A stretch of 64,000 nt of DNA from Rhizoclosmatium globosum (lineage: Eukaryota; Chytridiomycota; Chytridiomycetes; Chytridiales; Chytriomycetaceae): assembly GCA_002104985.1 (NCBI GenBank), contig MCGO01000157.1, positions 1-64,000 on the forward strand, written 5' to 3'. The position numbers and the translations under genes were made by a program. Below, one piece after another: positions 52,194 to 64,000 of the stretch. The notes under the pieces are model-generated. The model saw nothing but the letters and a program-made list of their open reading frames with translations, made no database searches and was not told the DNA's origin. Position 1 is the first letter of the stretch; each line of letters opens with the position of its first letter.

Positions 52194-53084
52194 ATGGCGA
52201 CGTCCAATCCCGACGCGATCACCTGTCTCAATGCGCAGCTCGTGTACACCAACACACTGACCACGGCAACGGGCGTGCCTGACTCATGCGTGCAAAGTGT
52301 GATGGATGCCATGATCCCGGCCTTTGAAGCGTGTTCAAAGCCAACGTCGGTCTACGGTTTCTCGTCTCTGAACCCAAACTACAATTCACCGCTTTCGTTC
52401 AAGGCCTGGTGCATGGGCCGCTATGGCGTTGCTCTGACGGGTCCTTCATTGGATGCGAGTAGTACTACTCAAGATGGTGGTGGAGGCTTTCCAGGACTTC
52501 CTCTCGGTCTCGGTATCCTTCCAAATCCAACTGCGAAGCCTGTTGTTCTTGTTCCTGTTTCTTCTGCATTCACGTCGACTGCCATGGCTCCAGGTCCAAC
52601 GAACGCTGTTCCTGTGGTAATTGCTTCAAAGGAGTCACCCTCGTCAAACGAGAACCCGGGCCTTCCACCGGCTGCCTATGCTGGAATTCTTGCTGGATTT
52701 GTTGTGGTTGCCGGTGCAATGGCTGCCGTGTGGTACGTGCGCAAGAACAGGGTTAGTGCAGAAGTGGATGCTGAGGCCATTAAGGCTATGGACGTCAAAA
52801 TTGCTGCAATCAGTTCAGAGGCTGCTGCTTTACCCGCGTCTGCTGCTCCAATGGGAAGTACTTCAGATGATCGCAAAGGAAAGGCTGTTGCACGGACAAC
52901 TGGTGATGGCGAAAAGACGAGTGCAAATCTCTACCAACCAAGAGTCAGGAGGTGAGTAGTTACACAAGCACCTTTTCCTCCTTCATCACTCAAATCTAAT
53001 CAATCTTTTCTGTCATTGATAAGGATATCGGGTGCTACTTCTGCATCGCTTCCACGATATAGCGACCCGTCGAAGTCAGAGTAA
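52194..53084 (+). CDS. Single-pass surface protein with LPRY tail
   Basis: Exons 52194-52951 and 53024-53084 give 272 residues. ATG 52194 is the first in frame, though 33 open codons precede it. The outer part has four Cys (ITCLN, DSCVQ, EACSK, AWCMG) in 85 residues, then a Gly/Pro/Ser/Thr-rich stalk, a helix at about 160-182 (YAGILAGFVVVAGAMAAVWYV), a basic stop-transfer and a 90-residue cytosolic tail ending ASLPRYSDPSKSE. LPRY is again an LPxY site. A signal peptide is not seen; the true N-terminus may lie in an upstream exon. Confidence 0.65.
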
Positions 53085-53534
53085 ATGAGTGTTTGGGCTG
53101 GCTCAGACACACTTTGGCACGCACCAGTTTGATATGCACACTTTTAGAGAATACCATACATTATCCTTTTATTTCAATCCAAACTTTCATATTTTAATAA
53201 ACGACAATAGGGTTTTAGTCAGTTTTAAAGCGTCCAAGCATCCACTCACAGCCAAGCATTCAAAATCATACATCCACAACTTCAACAAAAATGAATCTAT
53301 TTGTTTTAGAAACCCATTACCGGATTATTTGTCGTAAAAACGTAAAAACAAAGAGACACAAACCAACACAGAAAACAACCGTAAATCAACACTCCACATA
53401 CCCCTCGTAAAACCTTTCATCAGGAAACAGCAAAAATACACAATCTCAGAGAGGAGACACCAAAAAGAAAGACAAGGTAAAAATAAACATAGTCAAAATG
53501 GAAAAAAGAGATGCCATGAAACTTTACACAAAGA
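53085..53534. other. Intergenic, convergent 3' ends
   Basis: 450 bases between two convergent genes; AT-rich, with AAAAACGTAAAAACAAAG-type stretches. Nothing further seen. Confidence 0.5.
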
Positions 53535-56500
53535 TTAATAGTGGTACATGTTGGGATCACGATGCTGCTGCTGCTGTTGCTGCTGCGACTGATACCCCTG
53601 ATACTGTTGCTGCATCTGCGACTGCTGCTGCTGATACCCTCCATAGAACTGTTGCTGCTGCTGCTGCACAGACGGAACATACTGCTGCTGTGTTGCTGCT
53701 GCTGCAACACCTGCTGCGGAATCCCATACCCAATCCCAACCGGCAATCCACCCGTATACCCAGCGCCCGCAGAATAATACTGTTGCTCCGTTTCATACGG
53801 GTTCACAAAGTATCCCAAATTCGGGGTCAATGGGGAAACGACTTCGCCCGAGACGTGGTGCTGCTCGTATGCGGGTGTGACTTCTTCGATGAGGCGTTTG
53901 TAGGCCATGGGGTTGGTTTTCACTTCGGACATTGTGGCGAGGGTTGCGCGCGTGATTGCGGAGAGGCGGTGTTTTTCTTCGGCGGTTAGGGTTGCTGTTG
54001 AGAGGATTTTTTGGATGAGAGGGGTTCCGACTGTGTGGTCGGAGATGATGTCGCGGAGGGTTGGGGAGCGGATGTGGGGGATGGTTGCGTTGGGGATGTT
54101 TCGGAGGTGGTGGTGTCTTGGGAAAGATTTCTTTGAGGAGAAGGTCACGGGCGTCGAGTTCTGAACGTTGGGATACTTTGATTGAATGGTGTGAGTATAA
54201 TTCACGTGCAAAGAACAAAAAAAGGAACATACCAATCTTGAGAACAATCCCACTTGCCAATTATGTCTGCACAACGCTGCCAAATCCCCTTGTTCCACAA
54301 GCCGCGGTGCAAGAACCCTAAACCGTCCAGGCAATAAACTCGCATCCACCAACCACCCAACCAAAATACTTCCATTCAAATTCGTAACCAATTGCACAGC
54401 AACCTGTGTAATCGCAACCGCAACATGCTTCTGCTGCCTCCTCGTCGTATACTGACTCTCCAAACAACTTCTCATTGCACGAGCTCCGAACCGACCCGTT
54501 CCAATCTCAAGTACTTTCGCTTGCATCGCGTCGAAAATGAATTGGTTCGTGGGGAGCGGAGACAGCACTGGATGACGTAGTTTCCGAATGGTCGAGGAGG
54601 AGACATGGGGCGTATGGTTTGAGTGCGAGGACGAGGAGGTGGGATTCTTGTTGCGTGCGAGCTGTGTCGATTATCTTTTGGACGACCCAGGTTCCGTTCT
54701 TGTGGACACCAGGGTTGCGAGGTATGGAGTTAGCTTTTCGATAAGGTGGCAGCGGGTTTGAGGAGATGTGCGTTCGATTACTTTTGGAGGACAACGTTTC
54801 CGATGTAGTCTGTTGGGGTTGTGATATTTTAGTGATGAACAGTTGGTGTAAGTGAGGAAAACGGTACCAGTGCACAACTCGACGGCCTCATCATAACATT
54901 CCATAAAGATTGACATGACTTCCTCAAGATCGTTGTCGGGTTCTCCAACCTCTTTCGCATCTCTCTCAAACGCGACTGATCCACACGACGCAATGGGTCT
55001 GGTTCTGGAAGGCAACCAAACTAGCCGCATACGCTTCACCACCCAGGAATCTCCTGTATTACCCAACCCAGCATCTTCACCCAAAAATCCATCCACACCT
55101 CCCCCAATACTAAGTCCCGCCCTTCCAGCCTTCGCAGGACTCACGTATTCACATTCAATCCACCAGCAGCGCCTGCAGGAACATCTGTCTTTGACGGTAC
55201 CTTGCAAACCCAACTTTATCTGCATTCCATGCACTTCACGCCCATTCATACTCTGCTGCGCAATCATGGCGTGCTGGAGGTTCTCAAAGTTGACAAACCC
55301 ACATGACTTGTGTGTCAATACGCGGCATGATTCAACGGGTCCGAACGCTGTGAACAGTTTCTCGAGGTCGTTGGAGGAGGGTTGGTGGAATGTTTCCGAT
55401 CCCTAGTGTCACATATAGGTTTAGCACTGTACCTGGAGAAAAAAAGAAGAGGGTCGAGTACATACAAACAGACTTTGTAGGCTGCATCCCTTGTGTATCC
55501 CCAACAGCCTCGTTCTTCCCAAACCCAAGTCGAATCACGCCGTTACCAATCTTCTTTCCCGTCATGGACTCCTTTGCGGCGAGTGCGTCTTCTACGCGCG
55601 TGTAGTTACGAATACGCATTCCTTGTCGGGGAGCATGCGGAGGGATTCGATTGCGCCGTAGGGGGAGAAGAGGTTTAGGATCTCTGGGCGGAGATTTGGG
55701 AGTCGAGGTTTCCGACCCAGAGGGAGCGGGAGGGGGTTTGGAAGTCTTGGTCGTGTTCGGTCTGTGTTGTTTTTTTAACAAATGGATGGAAGGAAAGTAG
55801 TAGGTGGGCGAAATTACCATGTCGTCCAAACCATACGTGATTGTGGACTGTAAGAGGGTTCCTTGGTTGTTGGTGATTGAAAGGATTTGGTCTTCTCGTT
55901 GCTGCTGTTGTTGCTGTGCTGTTGCTGTTGTTGATGTTGAGGGTGGTATTGCTGTTGAGGAGAAGAACGTTGTTGCTGTTGTTGTAATGCAATTCCGAGA
56001 CCACTCGATTGACGTGACAGCTGTGGATGTTCTTGCTGCAATCCATACAAATCAACTCCGTCTACAACGAAACGATCCACAATGCCAATGGTTGAGGCAC
56101 GCTGACGAGTTCCTGGTTTAGGAGGAGCGAGAGATGACGGCATCGTGAATCCCATGTCGTTATTGGGGAGAGATCCTGGAGCAGTTCCGTTCACTGAACT
56201 ATGCGCACGCAATCGGTTTGGAACCAGTTGTGGTTGTTTTGGTTGAGGGGGGAAGTCATCGAGGCCAAGGTAATCGAAAGTGCGTGTAACACTTGAAAGC
56301 AGTTGGGATGGATCTGAAGACTGCTGTTGATGTTGTTGTTGTTGTGGCTGTGGGAATGAGAGGAAGGGGTTTGGTTGTTGGTCTTGAGGATCGAAGGACG
56401 TCTTGAGACGGAAGGTTGCGAAGGACCTGGGCGAAACCCGGAAAGACCGACATTAAGCTTGTCTTGGATCTGAGAAGTTCCTTCGCTCCACGGAGTTGAA

Positions 56501-56900
56501 TCGATAGTGCTCAAGCCAGGTGGCTTTGGGAGATTGAGGGAGCCTGCGCGGGTTCTCCCCGTAGGTTGAGGCGATGAAAGGGGAGAGGTGCCGAGGAATT
56601 CAAGGGGATTGCTACTGAGAGATTGTGGAGTCATTGGACGGCTTGAGGGATCGTTTGACAGATATTCAGAGGGAAATGCAGAGAAAGTCTCAGCTCTGGC
56701 TCTTCTGTAACCACCAGGAGCTCTTAGGAAACTGGGTGAATTTGTAGCTGATGTTCCCGAGATTGAATTGGATTGGGGGGGGCAAAGAAGGCATCTGGAT
56801 TGAAGGAGGAAGACTGGCTATTTGACGATGAAAAGAGAACATCTTCAACAGCGGCAAACGAAGTTGATGTTTCGAATCTGGAATTTGATAGTTTGGATTA
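53535..56900 (-). CDS. RRM plus Pumilio-repeat RNA-binding protein, Jsn1/Puf2 type
   Basis: Low-complexity N-terminus with RRARAETFSAFPS near 56700; Q-rich part 55850-56100; RRM1 at about 55760-55530 (LWVGNLD, CVFVNYTRVEDA); RRM2 at about 55400-55180 (KSCGFVNFENLQHA, QIKVGFARVP); Pumilio repeats at about 54740-54200 (GVHKNGTWVVQKIID, DQFGNYVIQCCLR, GRFGARAMRSCLES); C-terminal Gln/Tyr-rich tail (QQQFYGGYQQQQ) ending HRDPNMYHY at 53535. Two RRMs before a PUF domain is the Jsn1/Puf2 layout, known in yeast for binding mRNAs of membrane proteins. At least seven single-base deficits, mostly in homopolymers, break the frame. The 5' start is unresolved (possibly 57039). Confidence 0.7.
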
Positions 56901-57475
56901 GATTTTGGATTGGGTGGATGTGAAAAGGAAGGTGCCAATGAACAAAAGCGAAGATGGACAGTCGATTTGAACAGACTTTAAAACTGGTTTTTGTGTTTGG
57001 ACAGGTCGTTTGTGCTAATTGAAGCTCGGAGGAACCCATTGTGAAGGTATCCTTTGACAGGCGATGCCAATGAACGCACTCTGACACTGCCCATCAGCCA
57101 ATTGCCAACGTCTTCGCCAACTCAAAGCTGCTCCAGCCTTCTTTTGCTGCCACCACCAACAAAGTGCCCCTTCAATGCCTCAAATCAACTGCGATCCCTC
57201 CTAATCCCACACCCTCAAAAACACACCAAATCCACCAATCCAAACACTAATCAAAGCCACGAACTAAGCCTCACCTTCGAGTCGGAGATCCAATTCGTCC
57301 GTCCATTTGATATCCTTCAAAAATCAACTTGGAAACGTTTGACTTTCGCGGCAGAGAAGAAATCGAAGAAAACACAAAAAAATTGTTAACGCCGCCTTTC
57401 CCCTCTTCTCTTTTTGATTCTAATTGACAATTACTCGCGTCAATCCTCCTTCATCAATCTTTAACCTAAAACAAG

Positions 57476-59412
57476 ATGCTACAGTCGTCAGCTGCAGCCG
57501 GATCTATCCCTAACTCAAGCTACCAAAGTAGTGTCAACATATCTCAAGATCTTCCTCAACAACCACCTGAAAAACCACTCTTTGTCTTTCCCCGTCAAAC
57601 AATTGATCAACAGCTCCAGCAAGTCCTCTCCGTCAAGGAAAAGGACAAGGAGAAAGGAAGCTTCCACAACATCAAACAATTATTCTGATTCCCCCACAGC
57701 AAGTTCCACGACTCTCCATATCCGTCAAAGATCCCCTTCCACCACAAACCCAACAACCACAACCACAGCCAGTCTGTCCAACATTAACAACAACAACCAG
57801 CCGACAATCACTCAACCTATCCGTTTCAAAACACATCTCAGAAACACTGTTCTCGATGTCTTCAAAGACCGTGGATGGAAGGAAACTGATAGCGACACGG
57901 ACTGGGACTTTCATTGGGCCGATGTTCATTGGGTTCATGAAATGTTTGATCACATGTATTTGGGGGAAGGTCAACGGATCAATCATTTTAGGAATCATTA
58001 TGAGGTAAGAAGTTGTTTTATTGAGTCCCGTCGTACTAATTCTTGTGGAAAATCAGTTGACGCGAAAAGACTTGTTGGTCAAAAACATGAAAAGAATGAT
58101 CAAAACTATGGAGAAGAGTATGGAAAAGCAGAAGGCGCGAAATTCGATTTATTTGTACTTCGTATGGTAAATCGATCAGAAACCTTGTCTCGTCTGTCGA
58201 ATTCTAATCCTAAAACGAAAAAAACCCCAGTCCTCCCACAAGAACATGCACTCTTCCAAGAAGAATTCAAACGAACCCAGGAAGCGTGTGGATCATGAAA
58301 CCTGTGGGAAAAGCGCAAGGAAAGGAATCTTCCTCATCAACAAAATGTCACAGATCAATCAGTGGCGGACCAAGAATGGTGGTGGTGGAGGCGGGGGAGG
58401 GGTAATGGGACGAACGCGGCTGCTCCGGTTGCGATTGCACCTAACCTGGGAGGCTCGAAAGCGAATATGGCGGGTGCTGACAAAAGTGCTGGTGGAGCTG
58501 CTGCAAACTCTCAAAGCGATGCTGATATCCCTGAAGCCTATATCGTGCAGAGATATATTGAGAATCCGTACCTGATCGGAGGCAAGAAATTCGACTTGCG
58601 TATTTATGTCCTTGTGACGAGTTACAGTCCTTTGGTGGTGCATATTCACCGGAACGGATTTTGTCGGTTCAGTAATCATCAGTTTACTATGAATGTGAAG
58701 GATATTTCGAATTTGTATATTCATGCTACGAATGTTGCGATTCAGAAGCATAGCCCGAATTACGATAGTGATAAAGGGTCAGTTTCTCTTAATTATTGTT
58801 TCAGTAGGTCTAACATAAATCTTCAGCTGCAAATGGCTGCTACGAAACCTCAAAACCTTTCTCGTTTCAAAGCACGGTTCTCAAGCTGTCAACACATTGT
58901 TCACGGATATGGAAGCCTCGTTGTACGCAGTTTGCTCAGCGTACAGAAAGTTATGATCCATGATAAACACTGTTTCGAGCTGTACGGATACGATATCCTC
59001 ATCGACACGAACTTGAAACCGTGGCTGCTTGAAGTCAACGCGAGTCCCTCTTTGACGGCAGAGACACAGTTTGATTATGACTTGAAGCATCAGATGTTGA
59101 ATGATGCTTTCGATGTCTTGGATTTGGAGAAAAGGTGTGTACATTCTCACAACTTCCCGTCATTCAATTAATTAAAATCATGTGCTAAGATTCACGACTG
59201 CTGATAAAAAGCCTCGAACTAAGGTTGGAGGATTTGATTTGGTTTATAACGATGGACCTGTGAAACAGGAACGGACTATTCATTATAGTAGCTATTTGGG
59301 TTGTCACCATCCGATTGTGCGGGCTCCAAGAGTTAAGAAACGATTGGAAAAGAAAATGGCGGCTGCGAAAGCGAATCAGGGAGAAGAAGAGGAGGAAGAG
59401 GAAGAAGAGTAA
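57476..59412 (+). CDS. TTLL9: Tubulin polyglutamylase, TTLL9 type
   Basis: The order FKDRGWKE, DWDFHWADVHWVHE, INHFRNHYE/LTRKDLLVKNMKR, LPQEHALFQEEF, WIMKPVGKAQGKGIF, VQRYIENPYLIGGKKFDLRIYVLV, LSVQKVMIHDKHCFELYGYDILID, LKPWLLEVNASPSLTA and VGGFDLVYNDGP follows TTLL9 closely, with ATP-grasp residues of the glutamate ligase present. The protein adds glutamate chains to axonemal tubulin, consistent with a flagellated zoospore. Introns include 58003-58056 and 59135-59190. At least six one-base deficits (for example near 58110, 58150, 58268, 58327 and 58915) break the frame, most repaired by lengthening a homopolymer. The N-terminal exon is not resolved; the first ATG may be 57476. Confidence 0.8.
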
Positions 59413-59474
59413 CTAGAACAATAGATTTATTTTGTTTCAACTGATTGTATTCGAAAACTGAATTATGCGGAAGT

Positions 59475-61378
59475 TCAAGCGCAAACTGCTGTACTCACAA
59501 GCTTTATGCTCATCATCTTGTTGCTAAAGATGCTCTTCAATTGACAAGTTTTACCTGCGCCGCACGATGTGTAACTGAATACGCCCGTTGTAGAAGAACA
59601 TGTCGCAACTCTTCCGTCTTCAGAACAAACCGGTTGTGTAATTACAGTCGGATCACAAAATGGGTTACGCAAGAGGAAGTGAACATTAATGCCATCTTTC
59701 TTGACGCTCTGAAGCACACCATTTACTTGGACATCGCACGTTTTAGAGTTCTTGTTTGTCTCACCCACATACCAGACTTTGTTGTACAACGCCCGGCAAA
59801 AGTAAATCGCGCTTTGGTCAACCATCGTCCAACGGCTTGAACCGGCTGGATACGAATTGACCCAGTTATCATCAATTACGACGAAAACAGACGAGTCTTT
59901 CTCAGAGACTGTCGCAGGTGCAGGCCCGACGCCTTCATAAAACGTCCTCGAAGCTGTGGTTTCGTTCACTGCTGCCCAGTGGTAATTCGCATTTACAGAA
60001 TTGTACTTTTGCACCAAATGAAAGTTATCTTTGATTGCGAGTGGACCTGCAGGATAATTGTTTCCGTCATATCCGTAAACGCCGCCAGCCAAGTAAATCG
60101 TGCACACACTGCTACCAGCGATACTCCATCCACCGTAATACCTCTGAATATAAAACGCGCGACAGGGAAGGTATGTTATACCCGTGTATCCAGAAAGCCC
60201 GTCAATAACTGTCACGACCGAACTCGCCTTCTTCGGTCCCAAGAAATCAATTGGCTTGTTCACAGACGCGTAACAACCTTGCACGCCGGACGTATCATTC
60301 GTCCAAATGTCTTGTAACGCGTATATCTGCCCGTTTATAACGGTGTTGTACCACCGCCCAAGACGCTTACTCGTGCTGATGGTGTATCGGAGGCCGGGGT
60401 ACCTATTGTTGGAGTACTCACACGCGTCGCCGACTTCCCCGATTCCGTATGCGGGGGATTTCGGGTTATCCGTCCAAGCGGAGTTTGGGTACGGGTCGCT
60501 GACGTGTTCGAAGATTTCGTGGTGCATGATGTCGATGAGGGGGTCGACGACGCGGCGGCCTGTGTCGCCGTTGGGGGATTGGGTGAAGTCTACGTGGGTG
60601 GCGTTCATGCCGATTGTGTGCGCGAATGCGTGGCCGAGGTTGACGGGTTTTCCGTCGATTTTCGTGGTGTAGGTGAAGTGGTAGCCGCCGTATGGGATTC
60701 CGTTTTGGGGTCGTAGTCGGAGTTTAGGATGTCGGGGGAGGTGAGGAGGCAGTAGATTGCTTGGGAGTCGAAGCGGCCGAATGCTTTTCCTTGACCTATA
60801 TTTAAATTGATTTGAATTTTAGGGGGCTTTTTTTTCGTTGAGGACAATGGGACACACTTACCAACAAAGGATTCAATGATTTTAGCCATTCCACTGGAAG
60901 AAGGATTCCCAACACTCGCAGTAGTTCCATTAATATACTTTGCAGTTGGTGCACTAACGTACACACTTCCACCAAAAGTCAAAACTGGGTTTACATAAAC
61001 GCCTTTCGTATCATAATACTGTGTGGCAACAGTCCATCGCGCTGGAAACGTCACAGAACTCTTTGCCGTGTCAGAAACATGCTGTGCGTAGTTATTGATA
61101 CGGTCTTGTTCCAACTGCGAAAAGTTTCCATAGAATATATTGTAAATTTTCACTGGGAGACCGGTAAGGACTACGGGTGGGTACTTCTGTGAGGCGTTGG
61201 GACCCCAGACCGTAATGTTGGCTGGTGGAAGGAGCGGAGTGGATACGGTCGCTGTTGTTGCTTGATTTGATTTTAGGTTTACGCCATTGAAATAGTTTTC
61301 AAACGCGATTTGTCTTGCGTATACGTCGTACGTCACTGCAGAGAGTATGAGAATGACCAGACTTGACTTCATTGTCAT
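59475..61378 (-). CDS. Secreted EXORDIUM/PHI-1-like protein
   Basis: Signal peptide MTMKSSLVILILSAVTYDVYA, then ITVWGPNASQKYPPVVLTGLP and KIYNIFYGNFSQLEQDRI, matching the GGPV...Y.I.YG.W...Q..I core of EXORDIUM (phosphate-induced protein 1). Further on come YCLLTSPDILNSDYDP and DIMHHEIFEHVSDPYPNSAW, a plant-EXO-like HE motif block. A C-terminal 270-residue extension has paired Cys and repeated W/Y motifs, with a Cys-rich end. An intron (about 60797-60862) joins SFVG to QGKAFGR. One base is missing near 60705 (AAAAC), splitting the gene into two frames. Function in fungi is not established; the protein should be extracellular. Confidence 0.65.
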
Positions 61379-61647
61379 TGTGTAGTCTTTTCTTAGATGA
61401 CTGTTTCAATGGTTTGTCTTTGTGTTCAATGGGAGAAGTCCATTGTCATGATAATGTATATTCTCGGTTATTTCGATACCTATGCATTGTGTAATACAAC
61501 GCCCTATTGTTTGATATTGTGGCAACAATAGGTGTTCGGTTTATTTCGATGAATCTCTTTGTTTGCGTTTATTTTCGACTTATGGTATTTGATTTGTCTA
61601 TTCCAATACAACATTTGCATTCGTCCACGAAAAAACCAGGACAGAAT

Positions 61648-63468
61648 TCAGTTCTTTGCCAACGCCATCCAAGCCTCCACCTCCTCCACAGTCCTTGGAA
61701 CATCCGTCATATTCTCACATCCTTCCACGGTAACAATCAAATCCTCCTCCAATCGAACTCCACCAAACTTCATGTACTCCTTTTCAATCAGTTCCCTGTT
61801 CAAGTGGGGTCCTTTGACTGGATCCTCAAATGCTGGGCGCAGCAATGCCTCGATGAAGTAACATCCTGGTTCATTTGTAAGAACCATTCCAGCTTCGAGA
61901 GGTCTGTTCATACGAAGAGAGGACAGTCCGGGACGCGTATGGCGCGAGCGGTGAGATGGGTACCCTCCTGCAAAATCCATTAGCACGAAATTCTCAGAAA
62001 GGTTGCATATAAAAAACTAACCAACGTCATGTGTATCCATTCCCATCAAATGTCCCAATCCATGTGGGAAAAACAAAGGCCCAAGCTCAAGATCCATTAA
62101 CTCGTCGACCGTCTTTCCACGTGCAAGAATAATGTTTTCGGCGACGAGACCTTCAATGATTCTGCGTTCTGCAAGAAGATGCATGTCAACCCATTCGACA
62201 CCTTGCTTGATTGCTTCACGGACGGAAATGAGAGCAGAGAGGACTGTGTTGTAGATTCCACGTTGGGCAGGGGTGAAACGACCAGTCGCTGGGTAGGAAC
62301 AGGTGATGTCTGAGGCGTAGCAGTGGTATTCTGCACCCATGTCGAGGAGACACATGTCACCTATGTTTTTGTGTTATGAGAATTTGTGTAAGTAAAGTAA
62401 TTAGTTTACGAATGCTATTTACTCGTTATAGTATAATTTTTCTATGCCTCGTGTAATTTCTCTATGCTCGCTTCGCTTGCTCTCTACACTCACTCTCCTT
62501 TCTGCACTTTTTCCTTACCTTCTTTAATCAAAGCCGAATTAGGAGCCCCGGCATGCCCATAATGCAAGACAGCCCCATTCGGCCCACACCCACAAATACA
62601 AGTATAAGCAGAATACCTGCAACCTCCTTCATACGAGATATGCGCGAGAAAGAGGGACTCCAATTGGAACTCGTACATTCCAGGTTTAATCTTTTGCATT
62701 ACGTGTTTATGGGCTTCTGAGGCGAGAGCGTTTACGTGGCGAAGGAGGGATAGCTCGAGAGGGGTTTTTATGGTGCGGGAGGAGACCAGGACGTTGTAGA
62801 GGATGATCTAGGGGTGTTTTGATTAGAAGGTGTCAAATGCCTCTAATGGACACGCAACTTATTAGTCACCAGCCCCGACACATCCTTCAAAAGCGAGTGA
62901 GCATCAATTTCGTCAATCTGCCTCTTTGAATCTGAATTTGTGCCCGCCAGAACATGGACACTCCCCCCTGACGTTGCAGCAACAACATAGGCCAGTTCAT
63001 CGACAAAGTGCACACAGTCGACGCCGTACTTTTCAGCGTATTCTCTCGGCGGCGACACTTTCCCGCACCAGACTTCGTAGTCCGTGTCGAGACGCGGGAT
63101 GAACACGTGGGTCAGCGTCGTTGCGAAGTCGAGAAGCCCAAACAGCGACGGTTCGTTGATGCCGAAGAGGTAGAAGAAGTGCGATTCTTGCCGGAAGAGG
63201 TGTTCGTGGTCCGTGTCGTGGCTGTGGTTGTTGGTTGGAGTTTGTTGTTGGTGTTATTTATTGCTTTATTAATAGACAGGTGCGTATAGGTAGGTGGTGG
63301 GTAGGTGGTAGGTGGTGTAGAAGGATGAACAAACCGGAACGACGGATCGCCTCCTTTCAACAGCGCAACTCCCGAAGTCACACCCGCAGCTTTCATTCCT
63401 GCAAATACTTTGGCTCGGCATTCGCGGTGCATTGCGACATAGTCAATGTTTGGTTCAACGTAGACCAT
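61648..63468 (-). CDS. PEPD: Xaa-Pro dipeptidase (prolidase)
   Basis: First exon 63468-63335 (MVYVEPNIDYVAMHRE), second from 63221 (HDTDHEHLFRQESHFFYLFG), then [86 protein letters not shown] and VRLEEDLIVT. The two Asp of DMG/DIT, His of GLGH and Glu of NEPG and LEED are the five dinuclear-metal ligands of the pita-bread fold. The enzyme cleaves dipeptides with C-terminal proline in the cytosol. Start at MVYV is preferred; an ATG 15 codons earlier is in frame. Intron after LIKEG (about 150 bases) contains a short GCTCGCTTCGCTTGC repeat. Confidence 0.85.
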
Positions 63469-63563
63469 TTTAAATTGGGTTCGCTGTTTTGGCGGATTCT
63501 TTTTGAGTGACAAACGAAGAACAATGATCTTTTCTTTTCCATTTAATTTATTTACACTTGGAA

Positions 63564-64000
63564 CTACGAAGCAAACGTTTCATTGGAACCTGCCTCTCCT
63601 TCTCCCATAATCACATCTTGCGTCTCAACCAAGTCCTTCTCCTTCTCATCCTTCTCCTCAACCTTGTCCTCGGACTTGTCAATCTGCATCACTTTATCAT
63701 TCTCACTGCTCGCACCTTGTTCAGCTTCAAGTGCCTTCAACTGTTCATCCACCACTTTCTGTGTACGTGCATTATGTTTACCAGGTTTAAAGTAGATGCC
63801 CGGCTCTCCACTCAGTTTAATAAAGTGAGCAACATTCTCCTTCTGCCTCCGAATAGTATCCGCCTGATTTCATTAAAGTTAATTCACACACCCAGTATGA
63901 TTGACGAGGCTGTACCTTCTCGGCATCCCTCTTTTCCTGCTCCCCCTTCAACCGTTCCTCCTTCTCCTTCGCTTTCTTCTCACGCTCCGCCTCAATTTCA
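63564..64000 (-). CDS. C-terminal part of a Lys/Glu-rich coiled-coil protein, truncated by window end
   Basis: Two exons visible, joined by an intron at about 63866-63914 (AEK to ADTIRRQ). The upstream part is a highly charged helix (EAEREKKAKEKEERLKGEQ), followed by FIKLSGEPGIYFKPGKHNART and an acidic tail ending AGSNETFAS. The PG[IV]YFKP.KHNA block looks like a conserved nuclear or ribosome-biogenesis motif, but I cannot name the family. Divergent from the prolidase gene, short shared upstream region with it. Confidence 0.6.

Noticed and set aside
53557..53989. Plus-strand Ala/Thr/Leu-rich ORFs opposite the RRM/PUF gene tail
   Set aside because: Shadows of the CAG-rich Gln tail on the opposite strand.

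Overview
The window is nuclear DNA of a zoosporic fungus, most likely a chytrid. Protein-coding genes carry many short (about 35-80 nt) GT-AG introns. The gene content is fungal: an RRM/Pumilio regulator of the Jsn1/Puf2 type, DHA2 drug transporters, Cys-rich CYSTM-type tail proteins, a Helitron and a Ty1/copia element. A TTLL9-type tubulin polyglutamylase also points to a flagellate cell. The species assignment is inference.

Layout. 0.2-3.35 kb: a 1.55-kb tandem duplication, each copy with one two-exon gene for an N-terminally anchored membrane protein. 4.7-8.7 kb: six small single-pass membrane proteins, four of them ending in PEY/LPxY (PY) motifs. 9.2 kb: first CYSTM-type gene. About 10.4-22.64 kb: a Helitron-class transposon with a multi-exon Rep/helicase on the minus strand. 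It also carries a 2OG-Fe(II) dioxygenase resembling TET/JBP, a dUTPase-fold protein and two unassigned proteins. 22.7-29.0 kb: an array of CYSTM-type genes, many with a last exon of only 12-15 nt, plus a GPI-type secreted protein. 29.1-39.85 kb: a small family with a shared FWP..D..IQLIE membrane segment. One related gene is split by an 8.4-kb copia retrotransposon (30667-39049) that landed exactly on an intron donor site.

40-64 kb is more ordinary: PH-domain protein, F-box/ankyrin protein, three tandem DHA2 transporters, an ACC-synthase-like aminotransferase between the first two transporters, a single-pass glycoprotein, the RRM/Pumilio gene, TTLL9, an EXORDIUM-like secreted protein, prolidase and a truncated coiled-coil gene.

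Two themes tie the window together. First, many host genes between 4.7 and 40 kb encode tiny membrane-tethered proteins with Pro/Tyr motifs of the kind bound by WW domains of Nedd4/Rsp5 ubiquitin ligases. Second, both transposons look unusual. The Helitron carries a candidate DNA-base hydroxylase. The copia polyprotein has an RRM where a zinc knuckle is expected, a perfect 60-bp x 40 array, and no reverse-transcriptase catalytic core although its LTRs look identical. Several genes beyond 46 kb, and one at 26 kb, need single missing bases to restore frame, mostly in homopolymers. This looks like consensus error rather than gene death.
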